Shown: positions 1 to 7,126, numbered from the stretch's first letter. The stretch is 12,372 nt of DNA from Massilia sp. UBA2604 (GCA_002339265.1 DDKG01000123.1:1-12372); one strand, 5' to 3'. Numbers and translations: made by a program. Notes: generated by a model not told the origin, from the sequence alone.

Positions 1-342
1 TCGCTGGCCGCGCTCGCGGCCATGCTCGATCCCGACCGCATCGCGGCCGCGATGGGCCTGTTTCTCGTCGGCGTGAACGGCTACAGCCAGTTCTACGCCA
101 TCTACGTCGGCATCCGCCTCGCTACCGCGGGGTTGGCGCTGTTGGCGGCCAGGCAGGGCGACCAGCCCATCCTCGGCGACCTTACTGCCCTGTTCCTCCT
201 GGCCCAGCCGGCCGGCCGCCTCGTCGCGGCTTTCGCGATCGGCTTGCCCACGGGGGTATTATTAGTCGTCTGCGCGGTTGAACTGCTGGCAGGACTTGCC
301 CTGCTCGCGTTGCGACCGCGGGGTAAATTCCTGTCGCCATGA
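1..342 (+). CDS. Small membrane protein, DUF4345-like, 3' part only
   Basis: The frame is open from base 1, so the 5' end lies outside the window; 113 codons are visible before the TGA at 340-342. The visible protein is hydrophobic, with about three membrane segments separated by short polar turns (for example around [37 protein letters not shown] and [20 protein letters not shown]). This spacing, with an E in the last helix and a GR-type turn in the middle, resembles the DUF4345 family of small integral membrane proteins of unknown function. The family call is from pattern memory only. The stop overlaps the proB start in an ATGA, so the two genes are very probably cotranscribed and translationally coupled. 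An ATG lies at 22-24, but the open frame to its left argues that it is internal. No function is assigned. Confidence 0.55.
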   Translation, partial: SLAALAAMLDPDRIAAAMGLFLVGVNGYSQFYAIYVGIRLATAGLALLAARQGDQPILGDLTALFLLAQPAGRLVAAFAIGLPTGVLLVVCAVELLAGLALLALRPRGKFLSP

Positions 343-1457
343 ACTCCGCACTCCAACAAGCCTCCCGCATCATCGTCAAGGTCGGTTCCTCCCTCGTCAC
401 CGACGAGGGAAGGGGCCTCGACCATACCGCCATCGCCCGCTGGGCAGCACAGATCGCCGCGCTGCGCGCGCTCGGCAAGGACGTCGTCCTGGTCAGCTCG
501 GGCGCCATCGCCGAGGGCATGCTGCGCCTCGGTTTCGGCAAGCGCCCGACCGACATCCATGAATTGCAGGCCTGCGCCGCCTGCGGCCAGATGGGCCTGG
601 CCCAGATTTACGAATCCAGCTTCAGCGCCCACGGCGTCAAGACGGCGCAAGTGCTGCTGACGCACGCCGATCTGGTCGACCGCGAACGCTACCTGAATGC
701 GCGCTCGACCTTGACCACCCTGCTGCGCCTGAACGTGGTCCCGATCATCAACGAGAACGATACCGTCGTCACCGACGAGATCAAGTTCGGCGACAACGAT
801 ACCCTTGGCGCCCTGGTCGCCAACCTGATCGAGGCCGATGCGCTGGTGATTCTCACCGACCAGCCCGGCCTGTACTCGGCCGACCCGCGCAAGGACCCGA
901 ACGCCCAGCTGATCGAGCAGGCCCAGGCCGGCGACGTGGCCCTGGAAGCGATGGCCGGCGGCGCCGGCAGCAGCATCGGCAGCGGCGGCATGCTGACCAA
1001 GGTGCTGGCCGCCAAGCGCGCGGCGCGCTCCGGCGCCCATACCGTGATCGCCTGGGGCCGCGAGCCGGACGTGCTCACGCGCCTGGCCGGCGGCGAGTCG
1101 ATCGGCACCCAATTGCTGGCCGCCACCGGGCGCCTGACGGCGCGCCGCCAGTGGATGGTCGACCACCTGCATACCACGGGCGAAGTCGTGATCGACGCCG
1201 GCGCGGCGGCCAAGTTGACTGGCGAAGGCAAGTCTCTCTTGCCGATTGGCGTCCTGGCCGTGAACGGAGAATTCGGCCGCGGCCAGGTGATCACCTGCGT
1301 CGACGAGGCCGGCAAGCCGCTGGCGCGCGGGCTGACCAACTATGCCAGCAGCGAGGTGCGCCGTATCATGCGCCACTCGTCGAGCGAGATCGAACGCATC
1401 CTGGGCTTTGTCGAAGGGCCGGAACTCGTGCATCGCGACAATATGGTGCTGTTGTAG
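339..1457 (+). CDS. proB: Glutamate 5-kinase ProB
   Basis: This enzyme catalyses ATP-dependent phosphorylation of glutamate to gamma-glutamyl phosphate, the first and feedback-controlled step of proline synthesis in the cytoplasm. The protein has 372 residues; E. coli ProB has 367. An amino-acid kinase domain covers about residues 9-260: KVGSS with K14, SSGA at 53-56, NENDTV from 138, FGDND at 150-154, TDQPGLYS from 163 and SGGMLTK ending at K221. A C-terminal PUA domain covers about 278-372. The ATG at 339 overlaps the upstream stop (ATGA), which fixes the start and implies coupling. proA is not adjacent, so the second pathway step is encoded elsewhere. A strong intrinsic terminator begins about 35 nt after the stop, making proB the last gene of its operon. 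Family identity is near certain. Confidence 0.97.
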   Translation: MNSALQQASRIIVKVGSSLVTDEGRGLDHTAIARWAAQIAALRALGKDVVLVSSGAIAEGMLRLGFGKRPTDIHELQACAACGQMGLAQIYESSFSAHGVKTAQVLLTHADLVDRERYLNARSTLTTLLRLNVVPIINENDTVVTDEIKFGDNDTLGALVANLIEADALVILTDQPGLYSADPRKDPNAQLIEQAQAGDVALEAMAGGAGSSIGSGGMLTKVLAAKRAARSGAHTVIAWGREPDVLTRLAGGESIGTQLLAATGRLTARRQWMVDHLHTTGEVVIDAGAAAKLTGEGKSLLPIGVLAVNGEFGRGQVITCVDEAGKPLARGLTNYASSEVRRIMRHSSSEIERILGFVEGPELVHRDNMVLL

Positions 1458-1490
1458 AGGTGAGCGCTCGCTTGCCGTCATAACGTGATC

Positions 1491-1527
1491 AGGCGCGCCT
1501 CCAGCCAGGAGGTGCGCCATTTTTTTT
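1491..1527 (+). terminator. Intrinsic terminator after proB
   Basis: An 11-bp stem (GGCGCGCCTCC at 1492-1502 with GGAGGTGCGCC at 1508-1518, one G-T wobble) encloses a 5-nt loop. It is followed by A and eight T residues (1520-1527). This is a textbook rho-independent terminator for the transcript carrying proB. It ends only 10 nt before the ATG of the next plus-strand gene. Confidence 0.9.
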
Positions 1528-1537
1528 GAAAGAAGAC

Positions 1538-1894
1538 ATGCCGAAAAGTCCGCTCGCCGTCGTCCAGGCCCAACTCGACGCCTACAACGCCAAGAACCTC
1601 GACGCCCTGATGGCTACCTATGCGCCGGACGCGCAGCAGTTCGCCCTGCACGGCGACCTGCTGGCAGAAGGCCACGACCAGATCCGCCCGCGCTACGAGA
1701 TGCGCTTCGCCGAACCCGACCTGCACGCGCGCCTGCTGTCGCGCACCGTGCTCGGCAACTTCGTCACCGACCTGGAAATCGTCACCCGCAACTTCCCCGA
1801 AGGGAAGGGGACTGTGGAAATGCTGTGTGTGTACGAGGTGATCGACGGGCGCATCGTGCGCGCCTCCTTCGCCACCGGCGAAACCCGGATTTAA
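1538..1894 (+). CDS. NTF2-like / SnoaL-fold small protein
   Basis: This is a 118-residue protein starting MPKSPLAVVQ. The pattern is that of the NTF2-like superfamily (SnoaL / ketosteroid-isomerase-like): an N-terminal helix with Q-x-x-AYNAKNLDALMATYAPDA, then F-LHGDLL..G-D-IRPRYEMRFAEPD, then beta strands ending CVYEVIDGRIVRASFAT. Such cone-shaped folds bind small hydrophobic ligands or act as isomerases or hydrolases; the substrate cannot be told here. I start at ATG 1538, with the purine-rich GAAAGAAG just upstream. An in-frame TTG at 1526 would lie inside the terminator T-tract and is unlikely. The stop TAA (1892-1894) shares bases with the stop of the convergent nth gene. No promoter is evident between the terminator and the start, so expression may depend on read-through from proB. 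Confidence 0.75.
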   Translation: MPKSPLAVVQAQLDAYNAKNLDALMATYAPDAQQFALHGDLLAEGHDQIRPRYEMRFAEPDLHARLLSRTVLGNFVTDLEIVTRNFPEGKGTVEMLCVYEVIDGRIVRASFATGETRI

Positions 1895-2574
1895 GTCGCC
1901 GCGTTGGCGGCGGCCACCGCCGGATCGAGCACGCCCGCGGGCGCCGGCGTCTTGTCCTTGAACTCGCACAGGTCGGCGATCAGGCAATTCCAGCATTTCG
2001 GCTTGCGCGCCACGCAGGTGTAGCGGCCGTGCAGGATCAGCCAGTGGTGGGCGTCGTGCAGGAAGTCCTTCGGTACGAATTTCAGCAGCTTCTGTTCGAC
2101 GATGTCGACGTTCTTGCCGGGCGCGATCTTCGTGCGGTTCGATACGCGGAAGATATGGGTGTCGACCGCCATGGTTGGCTCGCCGAAGGCGGTATTGAGC
2201 ACCACGTTGGCCGTCTTGCGGCCGACGCCCGGCAGCGACTCCAATGCCTCGCGCACCGGCGGCACTTCCCCTCCGTACTGCTCGACCAGGATCTGGCAGG
2301 TCGCCATCACGTTCTTCGCCTTGGTGTTGTACAGGCCGATGGTCGAGATATAGGTCTTGAGCTCGTCGATGCCGAGGTCGAGGATGGCTTGCGGCGTGTT
2401 CGCCACCGGGAACAGGCGGCGCATGGCCTTGTTGACGCCGACGTCGGTCGACTGGGCCGACAGCAGCACCGCGATCAGGAGTTCGAACGGCGTCGTGAAT
2501 TCGAGTTCGGTGGTCGGTTTCGGATTGGCGGCGCGAAAGCGGGTAAAGATTTCCAGGCGTTTGGCGGGATTCAT
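1891..2574 (-). CDS. nth: Endonuclease III (DNA glycosylase/AP lyase)
   Basis: This enzyme removes oxidised pyrimidines from DNA and cleaves the abasic site in base excision repair. The protein has 227 residues. The helix-hairpin-helix LPGVGRKTA holds the catalytic lysine K120, and the AVDTH segment supplies the catalytic D138, both at the E. coli numbering. The C-terminal [4Fe-4S] ligands are C187, C194, C197 and C203 in the classical C-x6-C-x2-C-x5-C spacing. A short Ala/Pro-rich tail follows. The ATG at 2574 lies 5 nt after the rsxB stop, so the gene is the second in an rsxB-nth operon and may be translationally coupled; no strong Shine-Dalgarno is visible. Reading further upstream in frame gives only the antisense-like, arginine-rich shadow of rsxB, so the start is secure. 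Confidence 0.97.
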   Translation of the reverse strand: MNPAKRLEIFTRFRAANPKPTTELEFTTPFELLIAVLLSAQSTDVGVNKAMRRLFPVANTPQAILDLGIDELKTYISTIGLYNTKAKNVMATCQILVEQYGGEVPPVREALESLPGVGRKTANVVLNTAFGEPTMAVDTHIFRVSNRTKIAPGKNVDIVEQKLLKFVPKDFLHDAHHWLILHGRYTCVARKPKCWNCLIADLCEFKDKTPAPAGVLDPAVAAANAAT

Positions 2575-2579
2575 CGGGG

Positions 2580-3257
2580 TCAGTTCTTGGATTCGTTGCC
2601 GGCCGCCTTCAGGCGTGCGCGTTCCATGGCGGCGGCGATGATGGCGCGCTTGCGCTCCTTCTCGGCCAGTTCTTCCGGGGTGTTCGTTACTTCGGCGGTC
2701 ACCGCGCGCATCTTTTCCACGGCCTTGGCGGCCAGGCGGGCGTCGTTCTCCTCGCGTTCGCGCTGCAGGCGCGCGGTGCGGAAGTCGTGGCGCTCGCGCG
2801 CGGCGTCGGCGTCCTGTTGCGACCAGGCGTCCCAGCCGGTGCGCTCGCCGGTGACGGGAATCATCGCAATGCAGTCGACCGGGCACGGTGCGACGCACAG
2901 GTCGCAGCCGGTGCACAGGCTCGGCAGGATGGTGTGCATCTGCTTGGCCGCGCCCATGATCGCATCGACCGGGCAGGCCTGGATGCACAGCGTACAGCCG
3001 ATGCACAGCGACTCGTCGATGAAGGCGACCGGGCGCGGACGCTCGAGGCCATTGGCCGGGTTGATCGGGATGACCGGGCGTCCGGTCGCGGCGGCCAGGC
3101 GGCGCACGCCTTCCATGCCGCCCGGCGGGCACTGGTTGATCTCGGCCTCGCCGTGCGCCATCGCCTCGGCATACGGGCGGCAGGCGGGATAGCCGCATTT
3201 GGTGCACTGGGTCTGCGGCAGCAGGTCTTCGAGCTGGTCGGCGAGGGGCTTGGTCAC
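2580..3257 (-). CDS. rsxB: RsxB/RnfB-type Fe-S electron-transfer protein
   Basis: The protein has 225 residues from a GTG start at 3257. It contains an N-terminal RnfB-type Fe-S motif (C18, C21, C26, C43) and two ferredoxin [4Fe-4S] motifs (C85-C88-C91-C95 and C115-C118-C121-C125). A long charged, helix-forming C-terminal region covers about 140-225. In E. coli, RsxB belongs to the membrane RsxABCDGE complex that reduces SoxR, and nth is the last gene of that operon. Here no other rsx gene is visible, the usual N-terminal membrane anchor is absent, and the protein looks soluble. The downstream partner nth is kept. The job of this short orphan form is not established; electron supply to Fe-S proteins is inference. 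The GTG start has no convincing Shine-Dalgarno, so it is the best available choice rather than certain. Confidence 0.9.
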   Translation of the reverse strand: MTKPLADQLEDLLPQTQCTKCGYPACRPYAEAMAHGEAEINQCPPGGMEGVRRLAAATGRPVIPINPANGLERPRPVAFIDESLCIGCTLCIQACPVDAIMGAAKQMHTILPSLCTGCDLCVAPCPVDCIAMIPVTGERTGWDAWSQQDADAARERHDFRTARLQREREENDARLAAKAVEKMRAVTAEVTNTPEELAEKERKRAIIAAAMERARLKAAGNESKN

Positions 3258-3298
3258 GGGGGAGGGATCTGCTGGCGATTCAATCTGGTCAAGCCAAC

Positions 3299-3327
3299 AT
3301 TATCCGCCAAAACGGGGCGAGAGGCGA
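3299..3327 (-). promoter_or_regulatory. Possible rsxB promoter
   Basis: On the minus strand a GATAAT -10-like box (3299-3304, one mismatch from consensus) lies about 42 nt upstream of the rsxB GTG. The -35 region 17 bp further up (TCGCCT) matches consensus poorly. A start near 3292 would give a leader of about 35 nt. This is weak, and based on the -10 alone. Confidence 0.3.
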
Positions 3328-3330
3328 CCG

Positions 3331-3353
3331 GCCGGGCTGTTGGCGAGCCCGGC
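3331..3353. other. Perfect 8-bp stem hairpin between divergent genes
   Basis: GCCGGGCT (3331-3338) pairs perfectly with AGCCCGGC (3346-3353) across a 7-nt loop. It lies in the 190-bp gap between rsxB (minus) and the RcnB-family gene (plus). No T-tract follows on either strand, so it is not an ordinary terminator. It could be an operator-like inverted repeat or an RNA hairpin; the sequence does not decide. Confidence 0.4.
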
Positions 3354-3447
3354 TGTGCTCATCCATTCGCTACGTTGGAGAGCTAACAGACGACTTGTCA
3401 CAATCCTGCTGTACTGTGGGCTCACGCTGACTCACCGGGGACGGAAC

Positions 3448-3789
3448 ATGAACGAGTTGATCGGGCCGCTGCTGTTCGCCGCCATTTTTTCGGCCGGGGA
3501 TGGCTTGCAGCAGCGCGACGCCAGGGCGGCTGAGGATGCGCGCGCCGGACGCGCGCAGATCGCGCAACTGAGCCCGGCGCGCTACCGCAGCGTGGAGGAG
3601 ACCGGAGGAGTGCGGCGCGGCGAACGCCTGCCGGCACGCTACCAGGCGCACCAGCACGTGGTCGAGGATTGGCGCGCCCTGCGCCTGTCGAAGCCGCCGC
3701 GTGGACACCAGTGGGTCGATGCCGGCGAAAGTTATGCGCTGGTCGCGATCGCGACCGGGCGCGTGGCGCAGGTGGTGATGGGCCGATGA
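3448..3789 (+). CDS. RcnB-family small protein, probably exported
   Basis: This is a 113-residue protein starting MNELIGPLLF. The C-terminal half (about 60-112) has the RcnB-family pattern: LPARYQ, VVEDWRALRLSKPPRGHQWV, then ESYALVAIATGRVAQVV. RcnB of E. coli is a periplasmic protein that modulates nickel/cobalt efflux through RcnA. Many homologues are simply small periplasmic proteins of unknown role, and no rcnA or metal-efflux gene is visible here. A short hydrophobic stretch (4-16) may act as a signal sequence, but it lacks the usual positive residues and the cleavage site is unclear. The start is supported by GGGGACGGA just before the ATG. The middle (20-60) is Arg/Ala-rich and low in complexity. 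A nested inverted repeat starts about 20 bp past the stop. Metal regulation by this protein is not claimed. Confidence 0.7.
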   Translation: MNELIGPLLFAAIFSAGDGLQQRDARAAEDARAGRAQIAQLSPARYRSVEETGGVRRGERLPARYQAHQHVVEDWRALRLSKPPRGHQWVDAGESYALVAIATGRVAQVVMGR

Positions 3790-3805
3790 ACGCCGGGCGG
3801 TGAAG

Positions 3806-3989
3806 AAAAAAAGCCGTGGCATGCCACTATGCCGTTAAGTTAAGAGTAACCACCACGTCGTTCCCGCGCAGGCGGGAACCCAAGTTCTGCGAACGTCGGC
3901 GAAACGCTTGCAGAAATTAGGTTCCCGCCTTCGCGGGAACGACGATTTCTACGCTAACTTAACGGCATTAGTGGCATGCCACGGCTTTT
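3806..3989. repeat. Nested inverted repeat with two REP-like hairpins
   Basis: The outer arms are 3809-3842 and 3955-3989, reverse complements of each other except for one inserted base; both contain the 12-bp palindrome GTGGCATGCCAC. Inside them are two REP-like units, 3857-3880 and 3920-3943, again reverse complements with one mismatch. Each unit can fold alone (GTTCCCGC pairing with GCGGGAAC). The element fills almost the whole gap between convergent genes. Seven A residues at 3806-3812 give a T7 tract for minus-strand transcripts, and TTTTGCTTTT follows the right arm on the plus strand, so the structure may terminate transcription in both directions. No clear target-site duplication is seen. 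The inner part resembles REP doublets (REPINs) of many proteobacteria; the outer inverted repeat is additional. Confidence 0.85.
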
Positions 3990-4006
3990 GCTTTTGCGCT
4001 TTTGGA

Positions 4007-5242
4007 TCAGGCGTTCGCGCGAATGAACTCCGTAATCTTCGGACACACGATCTCGCGCCAGCGGCGGCCCGAGAAGATGCCGTAGTGGCCGGCTTTCTCG
4101 ACCACGAAGTCGTGCTTCTTGTCCTTCGGGATGCCGCTGCACAGGGTCAGCGCGGCGCTGGTCTGGCCCAGGCCCGAGATGTCGTCCAGCTCGCCTTCGA
4201 CGGTGAGCAGGGCGACCGACTCGATGTCTTGCGGACGCACCAGCTGGCCGCCGACCTTCCAGGTGCCCTTCGGCAGGCTATAGTCCTGGAACACGGTCTT
4301 GATGGTATCGAGGTAGTACTCGGCCGGCATGTCGAGCACGGCGTTGTATTCGTCGTAGAACTTGCGGTGCGCCTCGGCCGAGTCGTCGTCGCCGCGTACC
4401 AGGTGCTGGTAGAACTCGCGGTGGCTCTGGGCGTGGCGGCCCGGGTTCATCGCGATGAAGCCGGCGTGCTGCAGGAAGCCCGGATAGACCTTGCGGCCAA
4501 AGCCCGGGTAATTGCCCGGCACCGCGTAGATCACGGTGTTCTCGAACCACGAATACGGCTTTTCGATGGCCAGGTCGTTGACCGCGGTCGGCGACTTGCG
4601 CGGATCGATCGGGCCGCCCATCATGGTCATCGTCTTCGGCAGCTTCGGATCCTTGTTGCTGGCCATCAGGGCGATCGCGGCCAGCACCGGCACCGTCGGC
4701 TGGCAGACCGAGATCACGTGCACATCCGGGCCCAGGTGGCGGATGAAGTCCTGCACGTAGAAGACGTAGTCGTCCAGGTGGAACGGGCCGTCGGCCAGCG
4801 GCACCATGCGGGCGTCGGTCCAGTCGGTGATGTAGACGTCGTGCTCGACCAGCAGCGCTTTCACGGTGTCGCGCAGCAGGGTCGCGTGGTGGCCGGACAA
4901 TGGCGCCACCACCAGCACCGAAGGCTGGCCCAGGGCGGCGAAGGCGGCGTCGCCCATGTCTTTCTTGAAGTGCAGCAGCTTGCAGAATGGCTTGTCGACG
5001 ACAATGCGCTCGACGATACCGACCTCTTCACCGTTGATGGTGGTGGTCTTGAGGCCGAAGGCCGGTTTTTCGTATTCCTTGCCGAGGCGGTACATCAGCT
5101 CGTAGCCGGCGGCGATACGTTGGGAAAATGGGGTGTGCGCAAACGGCGACACGGGATTGGAGAACAGTTTTGATGACGCATCGGCCCACTGCATCAGCGG
5201 GGTCAGGAAGGAGCGTTGCATCTCGTGCAGTTGATAAAGCAT
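4007..5242 (-). CDS. phaZ: Intracellular polyhydroxyalkanoate depolymerase PhaZ
   Basis: This enzyme degrades stored poly(3-hydroxybutyrate) granules inside the cell to mobilise carbon. The 411-residue length fits the PhaZ1-type family of Cupriavidus. The nucleophile motif SVCQP places the catalytic cysteine at C180, a cysteine in place of the usual lipase-box serine, as is known for this family. The other probable triad members are D354 (or D353) in EGELDDISG and H386 in KAGHYGIF. The N-terminus MLYQLHEMQR is typical and there is no signal peptide. The ATG at 5242 has AAGGA seven bases upstream and a perfect TATAAT further up. The gene is monocistronic: a nested repeat lies past its stop and the fdxA-reductase operon upstream ends in its own terminator. 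Confidence 0.96.
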   Translation of the reverse strand: MLYQLHEMQRSFLTPLMQWADASSKLFSNPVSPFAHTPFSQRIAAGYELMYRLGKEYEKPAFGLKTTTINGEEVGIVERIVVDKPFCKLLHFKKDMGDAAFAALGQPSVLVVAPLSGHHATLLRDTVKALLVEHDVYITDWTDARMVPLADGPFHLDDYVFYVQDFIRHLGPDVHVISVCQPTVPVLAAIALMASNKDPKLPKTMTMMGGPIDPRKSPTAVNDLAIEKPYSWFENTVIYAVPGNYPGFGRKVYPGFLQHAGFIAMNPGRHAQSHREFYQHLVRGDDDSAEAHRKFYDEYNAVLDMPAEYYLDTIKTVFQDYSLPKGTWKVGGQLVRPQDIESVALLTVEGELDDISGLGQTSAALTLCSGIPKDKKHDFVVEKAGHYGIFSGRRWREIVCPKITEFIRANA

Positions 5243-5299
5243 AAAGTAATCCTTCGTATTGACACTGCGCTAATATCGCCCGCGCATAAGCTTCGTCCG

Positions 5300-5330
5300 A
5301 TTATAGGGGATTTGCATTGGCCGGTGGAAA
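5300..5330 (-). promoter_or_regulatory. Probable phaZ promoter
   Basis: On the minus strand a perfect TATAAT (5300-5305) lies about 58 nt upstream of the phaZ ATG. The best -35 candidate is TTTCCA (5325-5330) with a long 19-bp spacer, so the -35 is weak and an activator may be needed. A start near 5293 would give a leader of about 50 nt. The rest of the gap up to the terminator at 5408 shows nothing I can name. Confidence 0.55.
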
Positions 5331-5407
5331 CAAGGCCTGCCGCTATCCCTTCTGCATGGTGCACTTGTAGCATATTTGCCCGGACAGGGTCCGTTGGGCG
5401 GCCCACA

Positions 5408-5437
5408 TAAAGCAAAACGCCCCGCAGGGCGGGGCGC
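5408..5437 (-). terminator. Intrinsic terminator of the fdxA-reductase operon
   Basis: On the minus strand CGCCCCGC and GCGGGGCG (5418-5425 and 5429-5436) form a perfect 8-bp G+C stem with a 3-nt loop. TTTTGCTTTA follows. It lies about 55 nt past the reductase stop. Confidence 0.85.
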
Positions 5438-5490
5438 TTCAGGGGACTCTGTCGCCGCGATGTAACTGAACGCGGCGGAGGGATAGGGCT

Positions 5491-6588
5491 TTAGTCGAAC
5501 ACCGGGGTTTCGACGCCCAGGATCTTGTGCAGCTTCGGCGAGGTCGTCGTGTACTGCATATGGATCTTCTTGTCCGGGAAGATATATGGCGCGGCGCCGA
5601 AGGCGGCCAGCGCGGCTTCGTGGAAGCCCGACAGGATCAGCTTCTTCTTGCCTGGATAGGTGTTGATGTCGCCGACCGCGAAGATGCCCGGGACGTTGGT
5701 CTCGAACTTCTCGGTGTCCATCACCTTCAGTTGCTTGCGCTCGATGTCCAGGCCCCATTCGGCGATCGGACCCAGCTTCGGCGACAGGCCGAAGAACACC
5801 AGCAGCATGTCCAGCGGGACGCGGCGGGTGACGCCGTCGGCGCCGGTGACCTTCACTTCGGTCAGCTGGCCGTCTTTTTCGTCGAAACCGGTCACCTGGC
5901 CGGTGATCAGTTGCATCTCGTACTCGTCGCACAAGGCCTTCATCTTGGCGACCGACGCAGGAGCAGCGCGGAAGTCTTCGCGGCGGTGCACCAGCACGAC
6001 CGACTCGGCCTTGCCGACGAAGTTCAGGGCCCAGTCCAGCGCGGAGTCGCCGCCGCCGCAGATGACGATGTTCTTGCCTTCGAAGCGTGCCGGATCCTTG
6101 ACGCGGTAGAACAGCTGCTCGCCTTCGTACTTGTCGATGCCGTCGACCTTGATCGTGCGCGCCTGGAACGAACCGACGCCGGCCGCGATGAAGATGGTCT
6201 TGGTGATGAAACGGGTGCCGGTCGAGGTCTCGACGTTGAAACGCTGGTCTTCGCGGCGCTGGACGGTCGTGACTTCCTGGCCCAGGTGGAAGGTCGGCTC
6301 GAACGGCTCGATCTGCTTGAGCAGGTTGTCGGTCAGTTCCTGGCCGGTGCACACCGGGACGGCAGGGATGTCATAGATCGGCTTGTCCGGATACAGTTCC
6401 ACGCACTGGCCGCCGACGGCCGGCAGCGAATCGATGACGTGGGCCTTGATTTCGAGCAGGCCGAGTTCGAAGACCTGGAACAGGCCGACCGGGCCGGCGC
6501 CGATGATCACGGCATCCGCTTCGATGGCGCCGGCGAAGGAACTGTTGGGAGCGATGCTGCCCGCTTCGTGGGTGGCACTGATAGTCAT
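5491..6588 (-). CDS. Ferredoxin-NADP+ reductase, thioredoxin-reductase-like
   Basis: This FAD enzyme transfers electrons between NADPH and ferredoxin or flavodoxin in the cytoplasm. The protein has 365 residues. The FAD dinucleotide motif is GAGPVG at 30-35, the NADPH motif is [10 protein letters not shown] at 168-177 with HRRE at 201-204 for the 2'-phosphate, and the second FAD contact is [18 protein letters not shown] from 301. The redox CxxC of true thioredoxin reductases is absent, and the C-terminal extension (about 330-365) is that of the TrxR-like FNR group (Bacillus YumC type). It is unrelated in fold to the plant/E. coli Fpr type, so I give no symbol. The start ATG has AGGAAG about 7 nt upstream. 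It follows fdxA by 102 nt on the same strand, and ferredoxin is the obvious partner. A terminator closes the operon. Confidence 0.93.
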   Translation of the reverse strand: MTISATHEAGSIAPNSSFAGAIEADAVIIGAGPVGLFQVFELGLLEIKAHVIDSLPAVGGQCVELYPDKPIYDIPAVPVCTGQELTDNLLKQIEPFEPTFHLGQEVTTVQRREDQRFNVETSTGTRFITKTIFIAAGVGSFQARTIKVDGIDKYEGEQLFYRVKDPARFEGKNIVICGGGDSALDWALNFVGKAESVVLVHRREDFRAAPASVAKMKALCDEYEMQLITGQVTGFDEKDGQLTEVKVTGADGVTRRVPLDMLLVFFGLSPKLGPIAEWGLDIERKQLKVMDTEKFETNVPGIFAVGDINTYPGKKKLILSGFHEAALAAFGAAPYIFPDKKIHMQYTTTSPKLHKILGVETPVFD

Positions 6589-6623
6589 GCGCTTACTTCC
6601 TGTGATTTTTGATTGGTGAGGCG

Positions 6624-6643
6624 ATGGCAGCCAGCACTGCCAT
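6624..6643 (-). other. Hairpin between fdxA and the reductase gene
   Basis: ATGGCAG (6624-6630) pairs perfectly with CTGCCAT (6637-6643) over a 6-nt loop in the 102-bp intercistronic gap. No T-tract follows on the minus strand, so it does not look like a terminator. It could be an mRNA processing or stability element that sets the ratio of the two proteins; this is inference. Confidence 0.35.
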
Positions 6644-6690
6644 GCAGAACGACCCCGGGCCGGCGCCGAACGGGCGGCGCAGCGGCGGTA

Positions 6691-7014
6691 TTAGCGGGCC
6701 AGTTGGTCGAGTTTGTCCTTGACGTCTTTCCACTCTTCCGCGTCTGGCAGGGCCGGCTTCGTCTTGGTGATCGAAGGCCAGAAGCGCGACAGGTCGGCAT
6801 TGATCTTGATGAACTGCTGCTGGTCGCCAGGCACGTCTTCTTCTGCATAGATCGCATTCACCGGGCACTCGGCGACGCAGACGGCGCAGTCGATGCACTC
6901 GTCAGGATCGATGGCGAGGAAATTCGGGCCTTCCCGGAAACAATCTACCGGGCATACATCGACGCAGTCGGTGTAACGACAACGGATGCACGATTCGGTG
7001 ACAACGTGGGTCAT
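6691..7014 (-). CDS. fdxA: 7Fe ferredoxin FdxA
   Basis: This is a 107-residue soluble electron carrier with one [3Fe-4S] and one [4Fe-4S] cluster. The cysteines fall at 9, 12, 17, 21, 25, 40, 43, 46 and 50, exactly the Azotobacter vinelandii ferredoxin I pattern shifted by one. By that comparison C9, C17 and C50 hold the [3Fe-4S] cluster, C21, C40, C43 and C46 hold the [4Fe-4S] cluster, and C12 and C25 are free. The C-terminal half (about 58-107) is the long tail usual for this family. The ATG at 7014 has AGGA five bases upstream, and a good promoter lies about 85-110 nt upstream. The next gene on the strand encodes a ferredoxin-NADP+ reductase, its likely partner. In Azotobacter the equivalent pair is linked to redox stress; whether that holds here is not shown. 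Confidence 0.95.
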   Translation of the reverse strand: MTHVVTESCIRCRYTDCVDVCPVDCFREGPNFLAIDPDECIDCAVCVAECPVNAIYAEEDVPGDQQQFIKINADLSRFWPSITKTKPALPDAEEWKDVKDKLDQLAR

Positions 7015-7097
7015 AACAGTCCTATCAATTGGTGGGATGTCGCGTCGCCGGGCGCAAGAACGAAATAATAGGCCGGCCGGACAGAGCAAAGCACTGT

Positions 7098-7126
7098 ATT
7101 TTAGGGCAATTCGGCTTTTCTCACAA
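7098..7126 (-). promoter_or_regulatory. Probable sigma-70 promoter of fdxA
   Basis: On the minus strand TTGTGA (7121-7126) and TAAAAT (7098-7103) are separated by exactly 17 bp. The -10 has one mismatch and the -35 two. A start near 7091 would give a 5' leader of about 77 nt for fdxA. Confidence 0.55.

Noticed and set aside
1507..1513. Perfect AGGAGGT as ribosome site of the SnoaL-like gene
   Set aside because: It lies in the 3' arm of the terminator stem and is too far from both the TTG at 1526 and the ATG at 1538.
102..1520. Long minus-strand open frame opposite proB (472 codons)
   Set aside because: It is antisense to a certain proB, has no domain, and has the Gln/His/Ala/Gly-rich composition produced by reading GC-rich codons on the wrong strand.
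1825..3192. Plus-strand open frame across nth and rsxB (455 codons)
   Set aside because: It spans two certain minus-strand genes and ends in arginine/serine-rich low-complexity sequence.
3856..3943. CRISPR-like repeat pair
   Set aside because: Only two units, in inverted rather than direct orientation, each self-complementary, with no array and no cas gene; this is a REP-type doublet.
3908..5173. Plus-strand open frame opposite phaZ (421 codons)
   Set aside because: It starts inside the inverted repeat and runs antisense to a certain phaZ; no recognisable domain.
5527..6612. Plus-strand open frame opposite the ferredoxin reductase (361 codons)
   Set aside because: Antisense shadow of a protein with clear FAD and NADPH motifs.
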